From the NCBI GenBank assembly GCA_001899205.1, contig MKVL01000035.1:62001-126000 (forward strand): DNA of 64,000 nt, given 5' to 3'. This document shows, piece by piece, positions 16,819 through 25,689 of the stretch. Source of the DNA: Mesorhizobium sp. 65-26 (GTDB taxonomy: Bacteria; Pseudomonadota; Alphaproteobacteria; Rhizobiales; Rhizobiaceae). Position 1 is the first letter of the stretch, and the number at the start of each line of letters is the position of its first letter. The translations under genes and the position numbers were made by a program. A model generated the notes under the pieces. It did not search any database, had not been told where the DNA came from, and saw nothing but the letters and a program-made list of their open reading frames with translations.

Positions 16819-17265
16819 CTACGCGTCGAACCCGAGCAGCGTCGTCTCCAGCCGTCCGAGCAATTGCACCGCGCCCGCGAGCTCGTCCTGGTCGACCTCG
16901 CTGAGCAGTTCCGCCCGCAACCTGGTCAGCGTGCGCTCGATCTCGATCACGCGCTGGCGGCCGGCATCGGTGAGCGACACGATCTTGGCGCGCCGGTCGG
17001 CCGCATCGCCCGCGCGCACCACCAGCCCCTCCTCCACCAGGAGGTCGACGATGCGCACGACGGAGGGCCCCTCGAAGCCGAGATGGTCGGCAAGCACGCC
17101 CTGGCGCAGATTGTCGCCCAGCCTCGACAGCATCACCAGCGGCATTGCCGTGGCATGCGAAAGGCCGCAATCGTCGAGCGCCTTGTCGGCCGCGCGGCGC
17201 CACAGCCTGGCGACCGATATGACGAGCTGGCCAAATCTGATACGATCAGGGTCTTGCTTGGACAT
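16819..17265 (-). CDS. MarR-family transcriptional regulator
   Basis: A 148-residue winged-helix regulator. The central HTH (LADHLGFEGPSVVRIVDLL) and the wing (AGDAADRRAKIVSLTDAGRQ) are typical MarR. It is convergent with the disulfide oxidoreductase gene and divergent from the PQQ glucose dehydrogenase gene. An AGATA-N6-TATCT inverted repeat lies nine bases upstream of its start, a candidate auto-operator that could also affect gcd. Confidence 0.93.
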   Translation of the reverse strand: MSKQDPDRIRFGQLVISVARLWRRAADKALDDCGLSHATAMPLVMLSRLGDNLRQGVLADHLGFEGPSVVRIVDLLVEEGLVVRAGDAADRRAKIVSLTDAGRQRVIEIERTLTRLRAELLSEVDQDELAGAVQLLGRLETTLLGFDA

Positions 17266-17273
17266 GATGTAAA

Positions 17274-17289
17274 AGATAACATACTATCT
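17274..17289. promoter_or_regulatory. Candidate MarR operator
   Basis: A short inverted repeat AGATA-N6-TATCT in an AT-rich stretch immediately upstream of the MarR gene and about 150 bases upstream of gcd. MarR proteins typically bind 16-20-bp palindromes near their own start. The arms are only five bases long, so this is tentative. Confidence 0.4.
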
Positions 17290-17435
17290 ATTAGGATACG
17301 ATTGAATTCTTCCGTTTAAGCGATTGCCCCCGCCGCCGGAATCGGAAGTCCGACAACAAACCTCTCGAAAGATCGCGCGGCGCCCTACGCCGGCGTGATC
17401 GCGAGACATCGCATCCGGAAAGCGCGAGGAACACG

Positions 17436-19805
17436 ATGTCAGCACAGAATTCAACACAATCCGGCGGCGTCTGGCTGCTTGTCCTCTTCGGCCTCGTCCT
17501 GATGATCATCGGCCTGCCGCTGCTTTATGGCGGCGTCCAGCTCATCGGACTCGGCGGCTCGTGGTACTACGCGCTGGCGGGAGCGGGCATCATCGTCTCC
17601 GGCTTCCTGTTTGCCCTGCGCCGTCGCGCCGGGCTGTGGCTCTACATCCTCATCTTCCTTGCCACCATCGTCTGGGCGCTCTGGGAGGCCGGGCTGAACT
17701 TCTGGCCGCTGGTTCCGCGGCTGGTGGCCCCTGCCGTCATCGCCGTGGTCGCCCTTCTGCTGGCGCCGCTCTTCCCCGCCTCGCGGGGCAGGCGCGCGCC
17801 CTTCGCCGCCGCCGGCCTTCTCGTGCTGGGGCTGATCGCGACGGCCGCCTACGCCTTCCAGCCGCATGGCGTGATCCGCAACGCGGTCGCCGCCGAGGCG
17901 CCGGCTCCCGCCGTGCCGTCCGCGGCCGCGTCGGCCACCGATTGGCGCCACTACGGCCGCACGCCGGCCGGCACCCGCTACGCGCCGATCGATCAGATCA
18001 CCAAGGACAACGTCAAGGGCCTGGAGGTCGCCTGGACCTTCCGCACCGGCGACATCCCCGAAAAGGGCGCCGAGGACCAGAACACGCCGTTGCAGGTCGG
18101 TGACACCGTCTATGCCTGCTCGGCGCACAACATCATCAACGCGCTCAACGCCGAGACCGGCGAACGGCGCTGGACGTTCGACCCCAAGGCTTCCTCGCCG
18201 CTCTGGCAGCGCTGCCGCGGCGTCAGCTACTACGAGGCCGAAGCGCCCAAGCCCGCCGACCAGCCGGCGACGGCCTGCGCCGGCCGAATCGTCATGACCA
18301 CGATCGACGCCAGGCTGATTGAAATCGACGCCAAGACCGGCCAGCCCTGCCAGGATTTCGGCCAGGGCGGCATCGTCGACCTCAAGCAGGGCATGGGCGA
18401 GGTCAAGGCCGGCTTCTATTTCCAGACCTCGGCGCCCACCGTCATGCGCGACCTTGTCATGGTCGGCGGCTGGGTCTGGGACAATGTCGAGACCGGCGAG
18501 CCGTCAGGCGCGATCCGTGCCTTCAATGCCAAGACCGGCGAACTGGTCTGGGCCTGGGACCTCGGCAACCCCGCCATCACCAAGCTGCCTCCGGAAGGCC
18601 AGAGCTACACGCGCGGCACGCCGAACGTCTGGTCGACGCCCGCCTATGACGACGCGCTCGGCCTCGTCTATCTGCCGACCGGCAATGCCACGCCCGACTT
18701 CTTCGGCGCCGAGCGCAGCAAGGCGGCGGAAGACTACACCGCCTCGGTCGTCGCGCTCGACATCGCCACCGGTCGCGAGCGCTGGAAGTTCCAGACTGTC
18801 CATCACGACCTCTGGGACTACGACATCCCCTCGCAGCCGGCGCTCTATGACGTGCCCGACGGCAAGGGCGGCAAGACGCCTGCCCTGATCCAGGTCACCA
18901 AGCGCGGCCAGATCTTCATGCTCGACCGCCGTGACGGCAAGCCGATCGCCGAGGTTCAGGAAAAGCCGGTGCCGCAGGATGGCGGCGCCAAGGAGGATTT
19001 CCTGTCGCCGACCCAGCCCTATTCGGTCGGCATGCCCTCGATCGGCACCGAGCCGTTCACCGAGGCGCGCATGTGGGGCGCCACCCCGCTCGACCAGCTC
19101 TATTGCCGCATCGGTTTCCGCAAGATGCGCTACGAGGGCGAGTTCACGCCTCCCGGCCCGACCCGCTCGCTGCAATTCCCGGGTTACTACGGCGGCATGA
19201 ACTGGGGCAGCGCGTCGATCGACGAGGCCAATGGCTACCTGATCGTCAACGACATCCGCATGCCCCAGTTCGTCGTGCTCCTGCCACGCGCCGAGGCCGA
19301 CAATTACGGTCCCTCGGCCGCGCATGACGGGCTGGGAACGCAGCTCGGTACGCCCTACGGTGCGCTCAAGAACGGCTTCATGTCGCCGCTCGGCGTGCCC
19401 TGCCACCAGCCGCCCTACGGCACGATCAGCGCCATCGACCTGAAGTCGCGCCAGATCGTCTGGCAGGTTCCGGCCGGCACGCTCCAGGACACCGGCCCGC
19501 TCGGCATGAAGACCCGCCTGCAGATCCCGATCGGCATGCCCTCGCTCGGCGGGCCGATGACGACGGCGGGTGGCCTCGTCTTCTACGCCGGCACGCAGGA
19601 CTATTATCTGCGCGCCATCGACGTCGCCACCGGCGAGGAACTGTGGAAGGGCCGGCTGCCGGTCGGCGCGCAGGCAACGCCGATGACCTATGTCTCGCAT
19701 GAAAGCGGTCGCCAGTTCATCGTCATCTCGGCCGGCGGCTCGCGCCAGTCCCCGGACCGCGGCGACTACATCATCGCCTACGCCCTGCCGAAGAAGGGCT
19801 CCTGA
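17436..19805 (+). CDS. gcd: Membrane-bound PQQ-dependent glucose dehydrogenase
   Basis: A 789-residue quinoprotein of the glucose/quinate/shikimate dehydrogenase family. Five N-terminal hydrophobic spans occupy about residues 10-145, followed by an eight-bladed propeller starting at DWRHYGRTPAGTRYAPI. Characteristic segments include the Trp-docking repeats (AWTFRTGDIP, RWTFDPKASSPLWQRCRG, ERWKFQTVHHDLWDYDIPSQP). It oxidises aldoses at the periplasmic face and passes electrons to ubiquinone. Whether the substrate is glucose, quinate or another polyol is not decided by sequence. No PQQ biosynthesis genes lie in this window, so cofactor supply is elsewhere. ATG 17436 has a GAGG Shine-Dalgarno. 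Confidence 0.95.
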   Translation: MSAQNSTQSGGVWLLVLFGLVLMIIGLPLLYGGVQLIGLGGSWYYALAGAGIIVSGFLFALRRRAGLWLYILIFLATIVWALWEAGLNFWPLVPRLVAPAVIAVVALLLAPLFPASRGRRAPFAAAGLLVLGLIATAAYAFQPHGVIRNAVAAEAPAPAVPSAAASATDWRHYGRTPAGTRYAPIDQITKDNVKGLEVAWTFRTGDIPEKGAEDQNTPLQVGDTVYACSAHNIINALNAETGERRWTFDPKASSPLWQRCRGVSYYEAEAPKPADQPATACAGRIVMTTIDARLIEIDAKTGQPCQDFGQGGIVDLKQGMGEVKAGFYFQTSAPTVMRDLVMVGGWVWDNVETGEPSGAIRAFNAKTGELVWAWDLGNPAITKLPPEGQSYTRGTPNVWSTPAYDDALGLVYLPTGNATPDFFGAERSKAAEDYTASVVALDIATGRERWKFQTVHHDLWDYDIPSQPALYDVPDGKGGKTPALIQVTKRGQIFMLDRRDGKPIAEVQEKPVPQDGGAKEDFLSPTQPYSVGMPSIGTEPFTEARMWGATPLDQLYCRIGFRKMRYEGEFTPPGPTRSLQFPGYYGGMNWGSASIDEANGYLIVNDIRMPQFVVLLPRAEADNYGPSAAHDGLGTQLGTPYGALKNGFMSPLGVPCHQPPYGTISAIDLKSRQIVWQVPAGTLQDTGPLGMKTRLQIPIGMPSLGGPMTTAGGLVFYAGTQDYYLRAIDVATGEELWKGRLPVGAQATPMTYVSHESGRQFIVISAGGSRQSPDRGDYIIAYALPKKGS

Positions 19806-19816
19806 TCGCTCGCTAC

Positions 19817-19858
19817 CAGAGCGCCGCGCGTCCTTTTGGACGCGCAAAGGACGCTCTG
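19817..19858. repeat. Dispersed palindromic repeat, copy B
   Basis: Inverted copy of the element at 7346-7390: the outer arms CAGAGCG and CGCTCTG enclose a GCGCGTCC/GGACGCGC stem, with one T fewer in the loop. It starts 11 bases after the gcd stop. Confidence 0.8.
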
Positions 19859-19889
19859 ACACTTTGGTCTGGCGTATGTGATCGAACAG

Positions 19890-19913
19890 CGGGGCGCTTC
19901 GGCGCCCCGTTTT
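19890..19913 (+). terminator. Intrinsic terminator downstream of gcd
   Basis: An 8-bp GC-rich stem CGGGGCGC with a TTCG tetraloop and an exact complement, followed by TTTT. It lies 84 bases after the gcd stop. Confidence 0.8.
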
Positions 19914-19930
19914 CCGCTCCCCGCTTTTTG

Positions 19931-19951
19931 CATTGCTGCATTGCAGCAATG
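19931..19951. promoter_or_regulatory. 21-bp palindrome upstream of the MFS gene
   Basis: The arms CATTGCTGCA and TGCAGCAATG are exact inverted repeats around a single central T, 64 bases upstream of the transporter ATG. The position suits an operator for an unlinked regulator (for example LysR- or TetR-type); no cognate regulator is encoded next to it. Confidence 0.4.
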
Positions 19952-20015
19952 GCGCTTGTCGCCTCTCCAGGCCTCGCGCACTCTTGCATTTGAATCGATC
20001 CATTCTGGACATCCC

Positions 20016-21185
20016 ATGCCGCTGCCGATCCTCGCGCTTGCCATTGCATCCTTCTGCATCGGCACCACCGAATTCGTCATCATGGGGCTGTTGCCGGAAG
20101 TCGCGGCCGATCTCGGCGTGTCGATCCCCTCGGCCGGCCTGCTGGTCACCGGCTACGCGCTGGGCGTCGTCTTCGGCGCTCCCGTCATCGCCATCGCCAC
20201 CGCTCACATGCCGCGCAAGCCGGTGCTGGTGGCGTTGGCCTCGCTTTTCGTCGTCGGCAACCTGTTCTGCGCCATCGCACCCAATTACTGGACGCTGATG
20301 GCGGCGCGCGTCATCACCGCCTTCGGCCACGGTGCCTTCTTTGGCATCGGCTCGGTCGTCGCCGCCGGCCTCGTGCCGAGGAACAAGCGGGCGAGCGCCA
20401 TCGCCCTGATGTTCGCCGGTTTGACGCTGGCCAACATCCTCGGCGTTCCCGGCGGCACCGCGCTGGGCGAGGCCTTCGGCTGGCGCTCGACATTCCTGGC
20501 GGTCGTGCTGATTGGCCTGCTGTCGGTGGCGGCAATCGCCTGGCTGGTTCCGGCCGGCGTCGCCGAACCCAGCGGCGGCGGCCTGAGCGGCGAGCTGCGC
20601 GTGCTTGGCAAGCTGCAGGTCTGGCTCGCCATGCTGGTCTCGGCGCTGTCTTCCGCCAGCCTGTTCGCCATGTTCACCTACATCAAGCCCTATCTCACCG
20701 AGGTCTCCGGCCTGTCGACGTCGACGGTGACATGGGTGCTCCTGCTGTTCGGCGGCGGCATGACGATCGGCAACATCATCGGCGGCCGGCTGGCCGACTG
20801 GAAGCTGATGCCGACGGTGATCGGAACGTTGCTGACGCTCGTGCTGCTGTTCGGCTGCTTCATCGCGCTGGGCACCATCCCGCTCGCCGCCGTCGCCATC
20901 GTCTTCCTGTGGGGACTGCTCGTCTTCGTCATCGTGCCACCCCTGCAGATGCGCGTCGTCGAGACAGCGTCCGAAGGCCCGAATCTCGCCGCTACCCTCA
21001 ACCAGGGCGCCTTCAACGCCGGCAACGCGCTGGGCGCCTCGGTGGGCGGGCTGGCGCTCTCCTGGGGGCTTTCCTACGCCCAGTTGCCGCTGGTCGCCGC
21101 CTTCATCACCCTGCTCGCGGTCGCCGTGGCGGTGGTTTCACAGGCGCTCGACCGCTCCACGCTGGTGCCGCATCCCGCCGAGTAA
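20016..21185 (+). CDS. MFS transporter (AraJ/drug-efflux-like)
   Basis: A 389-residue transporter with about twelve hydrophobic spans. It has the DHA1-type N-terminus (SFCIGTTEFVIMGLLPEVAADLGV), the first-half motif GHGAFFGIGSVVAAG, and a GxLaDR-like loop segment (GGRLADWKLMP) in the second half. Likely a proton-coupled exporter of small molecules such as sugars, arabinose-type polymers or drugs; the substrate is unknown. The ATG at 20016 is chosen because the family motif starts right after it; upstream in-frame sequence covers the terminator and palindrome. Confidence 0.9.
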   Translation: MPLPILALAIASFCIGTTEFVIMGLLPEVAADLGVSIPSAGLLVTGYALGVVFGAPVIAIATAHMPRKPVLVALASLFVVGNLFCAIAPNYWTLMAARVITAFGHGAFFGIGSVVAAGLVPRNKRASAIALMFAGLTLANILGVPGGTALGEAFGWRSTFLAVVLIGLLSVAAIAWLVPAGVAEPSGGGLSGELRVLGKLQVWLAMLVSALSSASLFAMFTYIKPYLTEVSGLSTSTVTWVLLLFGGGMTIGNIIGGRLADWKLMPTVIGTLLTLVLLFGCFIALGTIPLAAVAIVFLWGLLVFVIVPPLQMRVVETASEGPNLAATLNQGAFNAGNALGASVGGLALSWGLSYAQLPLVAAFITLLAVAVAVVSQALDRSTLVPHPAE

Positions 21186-21202
21186 TTATCCGCCATCGCC
21201 GA

Positions 21203-21772
21203 TTAGGTAGCGAAGTTAAGGCTTTTGTCGTCGTTGACGTCCGAAAGGTTGTAGGTGAAACTACGGCCGGTAAACTCACGACAGAAACGCGTAAACCGCT
21301 CCTTTCCAAAAGCGTCGGAATAGACGATCTTCCCGTAGACAAAAAGCCGCTTTCCGGTTCGATGGTGTACTTCAACAAGTTCGTTGACTGAGGCTCCTTC
21401 GAACTGAGGAATGAACCCTTTATACGGCCAAGGCTCGTCTTGAGTTATGACAGAATCGTCGGGATAGAATCTTTTGTAAGTACATTTCTCTGGATCCGGC
21501 GGCTTATCTGCCAATACATATGATATGCTCAAGCTACGGATCAGCGCAGGTGTCCTTCCATAATTTCTGAAAGTTACACCCTGAACTTCGATGATATGGC
21601 CGTTCTGATATTTACGCTTAATAGTTGTAAATAACCTGACATGGGGCCGCTCTGCACGGATAGAAGCTTCCATCGTTTTTTTGACATACCAAGCTCCCGC
21701 TAGGGCGGCAATTGCACTTAACAATGCAAATATCAAGGACGATGCTGCTATCACTGATGAAAAATCAGACAA
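21203..21772 (-). CDS. Hypothetical protein with one N-terminal membrane segment
   Basis: A 189-residue product with a hydrophobic N-terminal span (about residues 8-30), then a soluble domain starting at about ERPHVRLFTTIKR. I do not recognise the family. Codon use is clearly more AT-rich than in the surrounding genes. Together with the small gene at 21802 this marks a foreign-looking pocket between the MFS gene and the deacylase gene. It is convergent with the MFS gene (17-base gap). Confidence 0.6.
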   Translation of the reverse strand: MSDFSSVIAASSLIFALLSAIAALAGAWYVKKTMEASIRAERPHVRLFTTIKRKYQNGHIIEVQGVTFRNYGRTPALIRSLSISYVLADKPPDPEKCTYKRFYPDDSVITQDEPWPYKGFIPQFEGASVNELVEVHHRTGKRLFVYGKIVYSDAFGKERFTRFCREFTGRSFTYNLSDVNDDKSLNFAT

Positions 21773-21801
21773 GCAAACCTACCAACAGGGGGAGAATTGA
21801 G

Positions 21802-22044
21802 ATGAGCGATATTTCGACGAGTTTTTGCTTCATTGCAACCGCTTTGTGCGGCAAATACCGAGAAGACCCTATCCAGAAGTACCTCGATTTTAGAGATCAC
21901 AGGATCGCCCCGTACGCGATCGGGAGATTTGCGATCCGATCATATTATTATTTTAGTCCTTTCGCAGCCAGATTTCTTACTCGGCATCCGCTTGCCATGA
22001 AGCTCGCAGGATCATTCTTCACGAAGTTATCAAGAGTTCTCTAA
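21802..22044 (+). CDS. Small CFI-box-type protein
   Basis: An 80-residue protein carrying the CFIATALCG box followed by a FRDHRIAPYAIGRFAIRSYYYFSPFAARFL stretch (given here only as landmarks: CFIATA near residue 9, FRD near residue 28, SYYYFSP near residue 46). This pattern is seen at the C-terminus of many bacterial proteins annotated as CFI-box. Here the box stands almost alone. A strong AGGGGGAG Shine-Dalgarno precedes the ATG at 21802. Divergent from the AT-rich membrane protein gene, with a 29-base gap. Role unknown. Confidence 0.6.
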   Translation: MSDISTSFCFIATALCGKYREDPIQKYLDFRDHRIAPYAIGRFAIRSYYYFSPFAARFLTRHPLAMKLAGSFFTKLSRVL

Positions 22045-22160
22045 CGCAGTTTCTTGTTGCGAATAGGAGTAAGTGTCTAGGCAATCTTTTGGAGGCCAAG
22101 GCTGGACCTATCGACGGCAAATCGCCAAAGATGGCGCAGTCCATCGCGGCGGAGGTATCC

Positions 22161-23210
22161 ATGCGCAAGTCGGTCGAGCGTGTCACTGGCGACAGTGAAG
22201 GCGTGTCTTATGAATTTCCCGTGCTGCGCTTCAGCGGGTCGGACAAGTCCGCGCCGAGCGCCTATCTCCAGGCGGCGCTGCATGCCGGAGAACTGCCCGG
22301 TGTCGTCGCCATCGACGCGCTGATGCCGATGCTGAACAAAGCCGAGGCCGAAGGCCGCATCAGGGGCTCGATCACCATCGTGCCCTGGGCCAACCCGATC
22401 GGCCGCGCCCAGTATCACCTTGGCGAACATCAGGGCCGCTTCCATCTCGGCACACGCACCAACTTCAACCGCGGCTTCCCGCTACTCGCCGCGCCCGACA
22501 CCGCGCTGCTTCCCGCGCATGGTGCGGCCGACAAGCGTCTGAAAATCCGGCTCGTGCAGCTTTCGCTCGGCCACGACATCGTGCTCGACCTGCACTGCGA
22601 CGACGAAGGCCTCGCCTATCTCTACATCCACACCAGCCTGTGGCCGTCCATGGCCGACTGCGCCGCCGCGATGGGCGTCGATGCCGTGCTGCTGTGGGAT
22701 GAGGACACCAGCGGCACCTTCGAGGGCGCCTCGATCATGCCCTATCAGAACGCGCCAGCCGAGGTCGCGCGCTTCGACCGTCGCGTCGTCACCACGGTGG
22801 AATACCGGGGCATACTCGACGTCGACGGCGCCCTGGCGCAATCCGACGCAGAGGGGCTCTATCGCCTGCTGGTGGCGCGCGGCACGGTCGTCGACACCGC
22901 CCTGCCCGCGCCCGGACGCTTCACCGGCGTCGTGGCGCCGCTGGAAAACATCGACATGATGCCCGCGCCCAGGGCCGGCGCGATCCTCTACGACGTCAAG
23001 CCGGGCGACCGCGTCGCCAAGGGCGACCGTCTCGCCACCATCGTACACACGCCTGGCGAGGAAGGCGGCCGCACCGAGGTGATCGCCCCGCAGGCCGGCC
23101 TCATCCTGACGCGCCGCTCCCGCCGCATCATCCGAGCCGGCGAGGACCTGCTGAAACTGGTCGGCGACCACAAGAGCGACGACGCCCGCTCCGGCACGCT
23201 GGAGGACTGA
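22161..23210 (+). CDS. Succinylglutamate desuccinylase/aspartoacylase-family deacylase
   Basis: A 349-residue zinc-dependent hydrolase of the M14-like AstE/AspA family. Predicted zinc ligands are the His and Glu in ALHAGELPG and the His in VLDLHCDDEG. The C-terminal 90 residues look like a lipoyl/biotinyl-like beta-barrel (VKPGDRVAKGDRLATIVH), common in this subfamily. The ATG at 22161 follows GGAGG with good spacing. In-frame alternatives at 22089 (TTG) and 22131 (ATG) lack this support. The substrate is probably an N-acyl amino acid or related amide, not defined here. Confidence 0.85.
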   Translation: MRKSVERVTGDSEGVSYEFPVLRFSGSDKSAPSAYLQAALHAGELPGVVAIDALMPMLNKAEAEGRIRGSITIVPWANPIGRAQYHLGEHQGRFHLGTRTNFNRGFPLLAAPDTALLPAHGAADKRLKIRLVQLSLGHDIVLDLHCDDEGLAYLYIHTSLWPSMADCAAAMGVDAVLLWDEDTSGTFEGASIMPYQNAPAEVARFDRRVVTTVEYRGILDVDGALAQSDAEGLYRLLVARGTVVDTALPAPGRFTGVVAPLENIDMMPAPRAGAILYDVKPGDRVAKGDRLATIVHTPGEEGGRTEVIAPQAGLILTRRSRRIIRAGEDLLKLVGDHKSDDARSGTLED

Positions 23211-23307
23211 AGGCCAGGCTCCGCGGTCGGTCACGAGCAGGCTGCGCCTTGGCCGCCAGGTCCGAATCCGCTTGCTCAACGATTCAATCGCCGCTATGGG
23301 AATCTGT

Positions 23308-23352
23308 ATGAACATGCGCTCGAACAAGACCATTTGGTGGTGGGCCTGCTGA
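23308..23352 (+). CDS. trpL: trp leader peptide
   Basis: A 14-residue leader, MNMRSNKTIWWWAC, with three consecutive Trp codons (TGG x3) just before the stop. It is followed by mutually exclusive hairpins and the trpE(G) gene. This is the classical transcription-attenuation layout known for trpE(G) in rhizobia. Stalling at the Trp codons under Trp starvation would favour the antiterminator. Confidence 0.93.
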   Translation: MNMRSNKTIWWWAC

Positions 23353-23353
23353 C

Positions 23354-23430
23354 AGCGGCCTGTTCGAACGCGTGCGCGTGAAAAAGAGAGGGTGGCCGCA
23401 ACGGAATGTCCGGGCGGCCATTTGTTTTTT
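23354..23430 (+). promoter_or_regulatory. trp attenuator (antiterminator and terminator)
   Basis: Segment 2 (AGCGGCC, 23354-23360) can pair with segment 3 (TGGCCGC, 23393-23399) to give the antiterminator. Segment 3 can instead pair with segment 4 (GCGGCCA, 23414-23420), followed by TTTGTTTTTT (23421-23430), to give an intrinsic terminator. The leader peptide ends two bases upstream, so ribosome position would decide which forms. Confidence 0.9.
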
Positions 23431-23481
23431 CACGCCAGACCCGGGTCCGTTGCCCCAAGAAGCTGAAATGCCCAGACGCTG

Positions 23482-25683
23482 ATGGAGACGGCAATGACGG
23501 TGAAGGTTCTGGAAAACGGGGCGGAAAGCTTCGTCACGGCGGGTGGCGTCACGATCGCCCGCGAACGCCATGATACGCCCTACGAAGGCGCTATCGATGC
23601 CTATGTCGACGGGCTGAATTCCCGCCGTGGCGCGGTGTTCTCCTCCAACTACGAGTATCCCGGCCGCTACACGCGCTGGGACACGGCCATCATCGATCCG
23701 CCGCTGGTGATCTCGGCACGCGGCCGCGCCATGCGCATCGAAGCGCTGAACAAGCGTGGCGAGGCCCTGCTTGCGCCGATCGGCGCGATGCTCGGCGCCC
23801 TTGCCGAAGTGACGATCGCCGAGACGTCGAAGACGCTGATCCGTCTCGACGTCGCGAGGCCTGGACGCGTCTTCACCGAGGAGGAGCGCAGCCGCGTCCC
23901 TTCCGTGTTCACGGTGCTGCGCGCCATCACCGCCATGTTCCGCACCGATGAGGACGCCAATCTCGGCCTCTACGGCGCCTTCGGATACGACCTCGCCTTC
24001 CAGTTCGACCCTGTCGACTACAAGCTCGAGCGCAAGGCTGGCCAGCGCGACCTCGTGCTCTTCCTGCCGGACGAGATCCTGGTCGTCGACCACTATTCGG
24101 CCAAGGCATGGACGGACCGCTACGATTATTCTGGTGACGGTTTCTCGACCCGTGGCCTGCCGCGCGACGCGCAGGCCGAACCGTTCCGGACCGCCGACCG
24201 CATCCCGCCGCGCGGCGATCACGAGCCCGGCGAATATGCCGATCTCGTGCGCCGGGCGATGGAGAGCTTCAAGCGCGGCGACCTGTTCGAGGTCGTGCCC
24301 GGCCAGATGTTCTACGAGCGCTGCGAGACGCAGCCCTCCGACATCTCGCGCAAGCTGAAGTCGATCAACCCCTCGCCCTATTCCTTCTTCATCAATCTCG
24401 GCGAAGGCGAGTACCTGATCGGCGCCTCGCCGGAGATGTTCGTGCGCGTCAACGGCCGCCGCGTCGAAACCTGCCCGATCTCCGGCACCATCAAGCGCGG
24501 CGAGGATGCCATCTCCGATTCCGAGCAGATCCTGAAGCTGCTCAACTCGAAGAAGGACGAATCCGAACTGACAATGTGCTCCGACGTCGACCGCAACGAC
24601 AAGTCGCGCGTCTGCGAACCGGGTTCCGTGCGCGTCATCGGCCGCCGCCAGATCGAGATGTATTCGCGCCTCATCCACACGGTCGACCATATCGAAGGGC
24701 GGCTGCGCGAGGGCATGGACGCCTTCGACGCCTTCCTGTCGCACGCGTGGGCGGTGACCGTCACCGGCGCGCCGAAACTGTGGGCCATGCGCTTCATCGA
24801 GCAGAACGAGAAGAGCCCGCGCGCCTGGTATGGCGGCGCCATCGGCATGGTCAATTTCAACGGCGACATGAACACCGGGTTGACGCTGCGCACCATCCGC
24901 ATAAAGGACGGCATCGCCGAGGTGCGCGCCGGCGCCACATTGCTCTTCGACAGCATTCCCGAGGAAGAAGAAGCCGAAACCGAACTGAAGGCATCCGCCA
25001 TGCTCTCCGCCATCCGCGACGCCAAATCAGGCAACTCCGCGAGTACCGAGCGCGCCACGGCGCGCGTCGGCGACGGTGTCAACGTGCTGCTGGTCGACCA
25101 CGAGGATTCGTTCGTCCACACGCTGGCCAACTATTTCCGCCAGACCGGCGCCAATGTCTCCACCGTGCGCACGCCGGTGGCCGAGGAGATGTTCGACCGG
25201 CTGAAGCCGGATCTCGTCGTGCTGTCGCCCGGACCGGGCATGCCCAAGGACTTCGATTGCGCCGCCACCATCAAGAAGGCGCGCGCCCGCGACCTGCCGA
25301 TCTTCGGCGTCTGCCTTGGCCTGCAGGCGCTGGCGGAGGCTTATGGCGGCGAGCTCCGGCAGTTGCGCGTGCCCATGCACGGCAAGCCGTCGCGCATCCG
25401 CGTCTCCAAGCCGGGCATCATCTTTTCCGGCCTGCCCAAGGAAGTGACCGTCGGTCGCTACCATTCGATCTTCGCCGATCCGGTGCGGCTGCCGGAGGAT
25501 TTCCTCGTCACCGCCGAGACCGAGGATGGTGTCATCATGGCGTTCGAGCACCGCAAGGAGCCGATCGCCGCGGTGCAGTTCCATCCGGAATCGATCATGA
25601 CGCTCGGCCACGATGCCGGCATGCGCATGATCGAGAACGTGGTCGCGCATCTGCCACGCAAGGCCCGGGAAAAGGCAGCCTAG
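23482..25683 (+). CDS. trpE: Fused anthranilate synthase TrpE(G)
   Basis: A 733-residue fusion of component I (about residues 1-510) and the glutamine amidotransferase component II (about residues 530-725). The TrpE part has the chorismate-binding features ([30 protein letters not shown]). The amidotransferase part has the Cys nucleophile in [11 protein letters not shown] and the His-Glu pair in QFHPESIM. It converts chorismate and glutamine to anthranilate, the first step of Trp synthesis. The fusion is characteristic of rhizobia. Expression is controlled by the leader upstream. ATG 23482 is used; a Met five codons later is an alternative. Confidence 0.97.
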   Translation: METAMTVKVLENGAESFVTAGGVTIARERHDTPYEGAIDAYVDGLNSRRGAVFSSNYEYPGRYTRWDTAIIDPPLVISARGRAMRIEALNKRGEALLAPIGAMLGALAEVTIAETSKTLIRLDVARPGRVFTEEERSRVPSVFTVLRAITAMFRTDEDANLGLYGAFGYDLAFQFDPVDYKLERKAGQRDLVLFLPDEILVVDHYSAKAWTDRYDYSGDGFSTRGLPRDAQAEPFRTADRIPPRGDHEPGEYADLVRRAMESFKRGDLFEVVPGQMFYERCETQPSDISRKLKSINPSPYSFFINLGEGEYLIGASPEMFVRVNGRRVETCPISGTIKRGEDAISDSEQILKLLNSKKDESELTMCSDVDRNDKSRVCEPGSVRVIGRRQIEMYSRLIHTVDHIEGRLREGMDAFDAFLSHAWAVTVTGAPKLWAMRFIEQNEKSPRAWYGGAIGMVNFNGDMNTGLTLRTIRIKDGIAEVRAGATLLFDSIPEEEEAETELKASAMLSAIRDAKSGNSASTERATARVGDGVNVLLVDHEDSFVHTLANYFRQTGANVSTVRTPVAEEMFDRLKPDLVVLSPGPGMPKDFDCAATIKKARARDLPIFGVCLGLQALAEAYGGELRQLRVPMHGKPSRIRVSKPGIIFSGLPKEVTVGRYHSIFADPVRLPEDFLVTAETEDGVIMAFEHRKEPIAAVQFHPESIMTLGHDAGMRMIENVVAHLPRKAREKAA

Positions 25684-25689
25684 GGTTCG

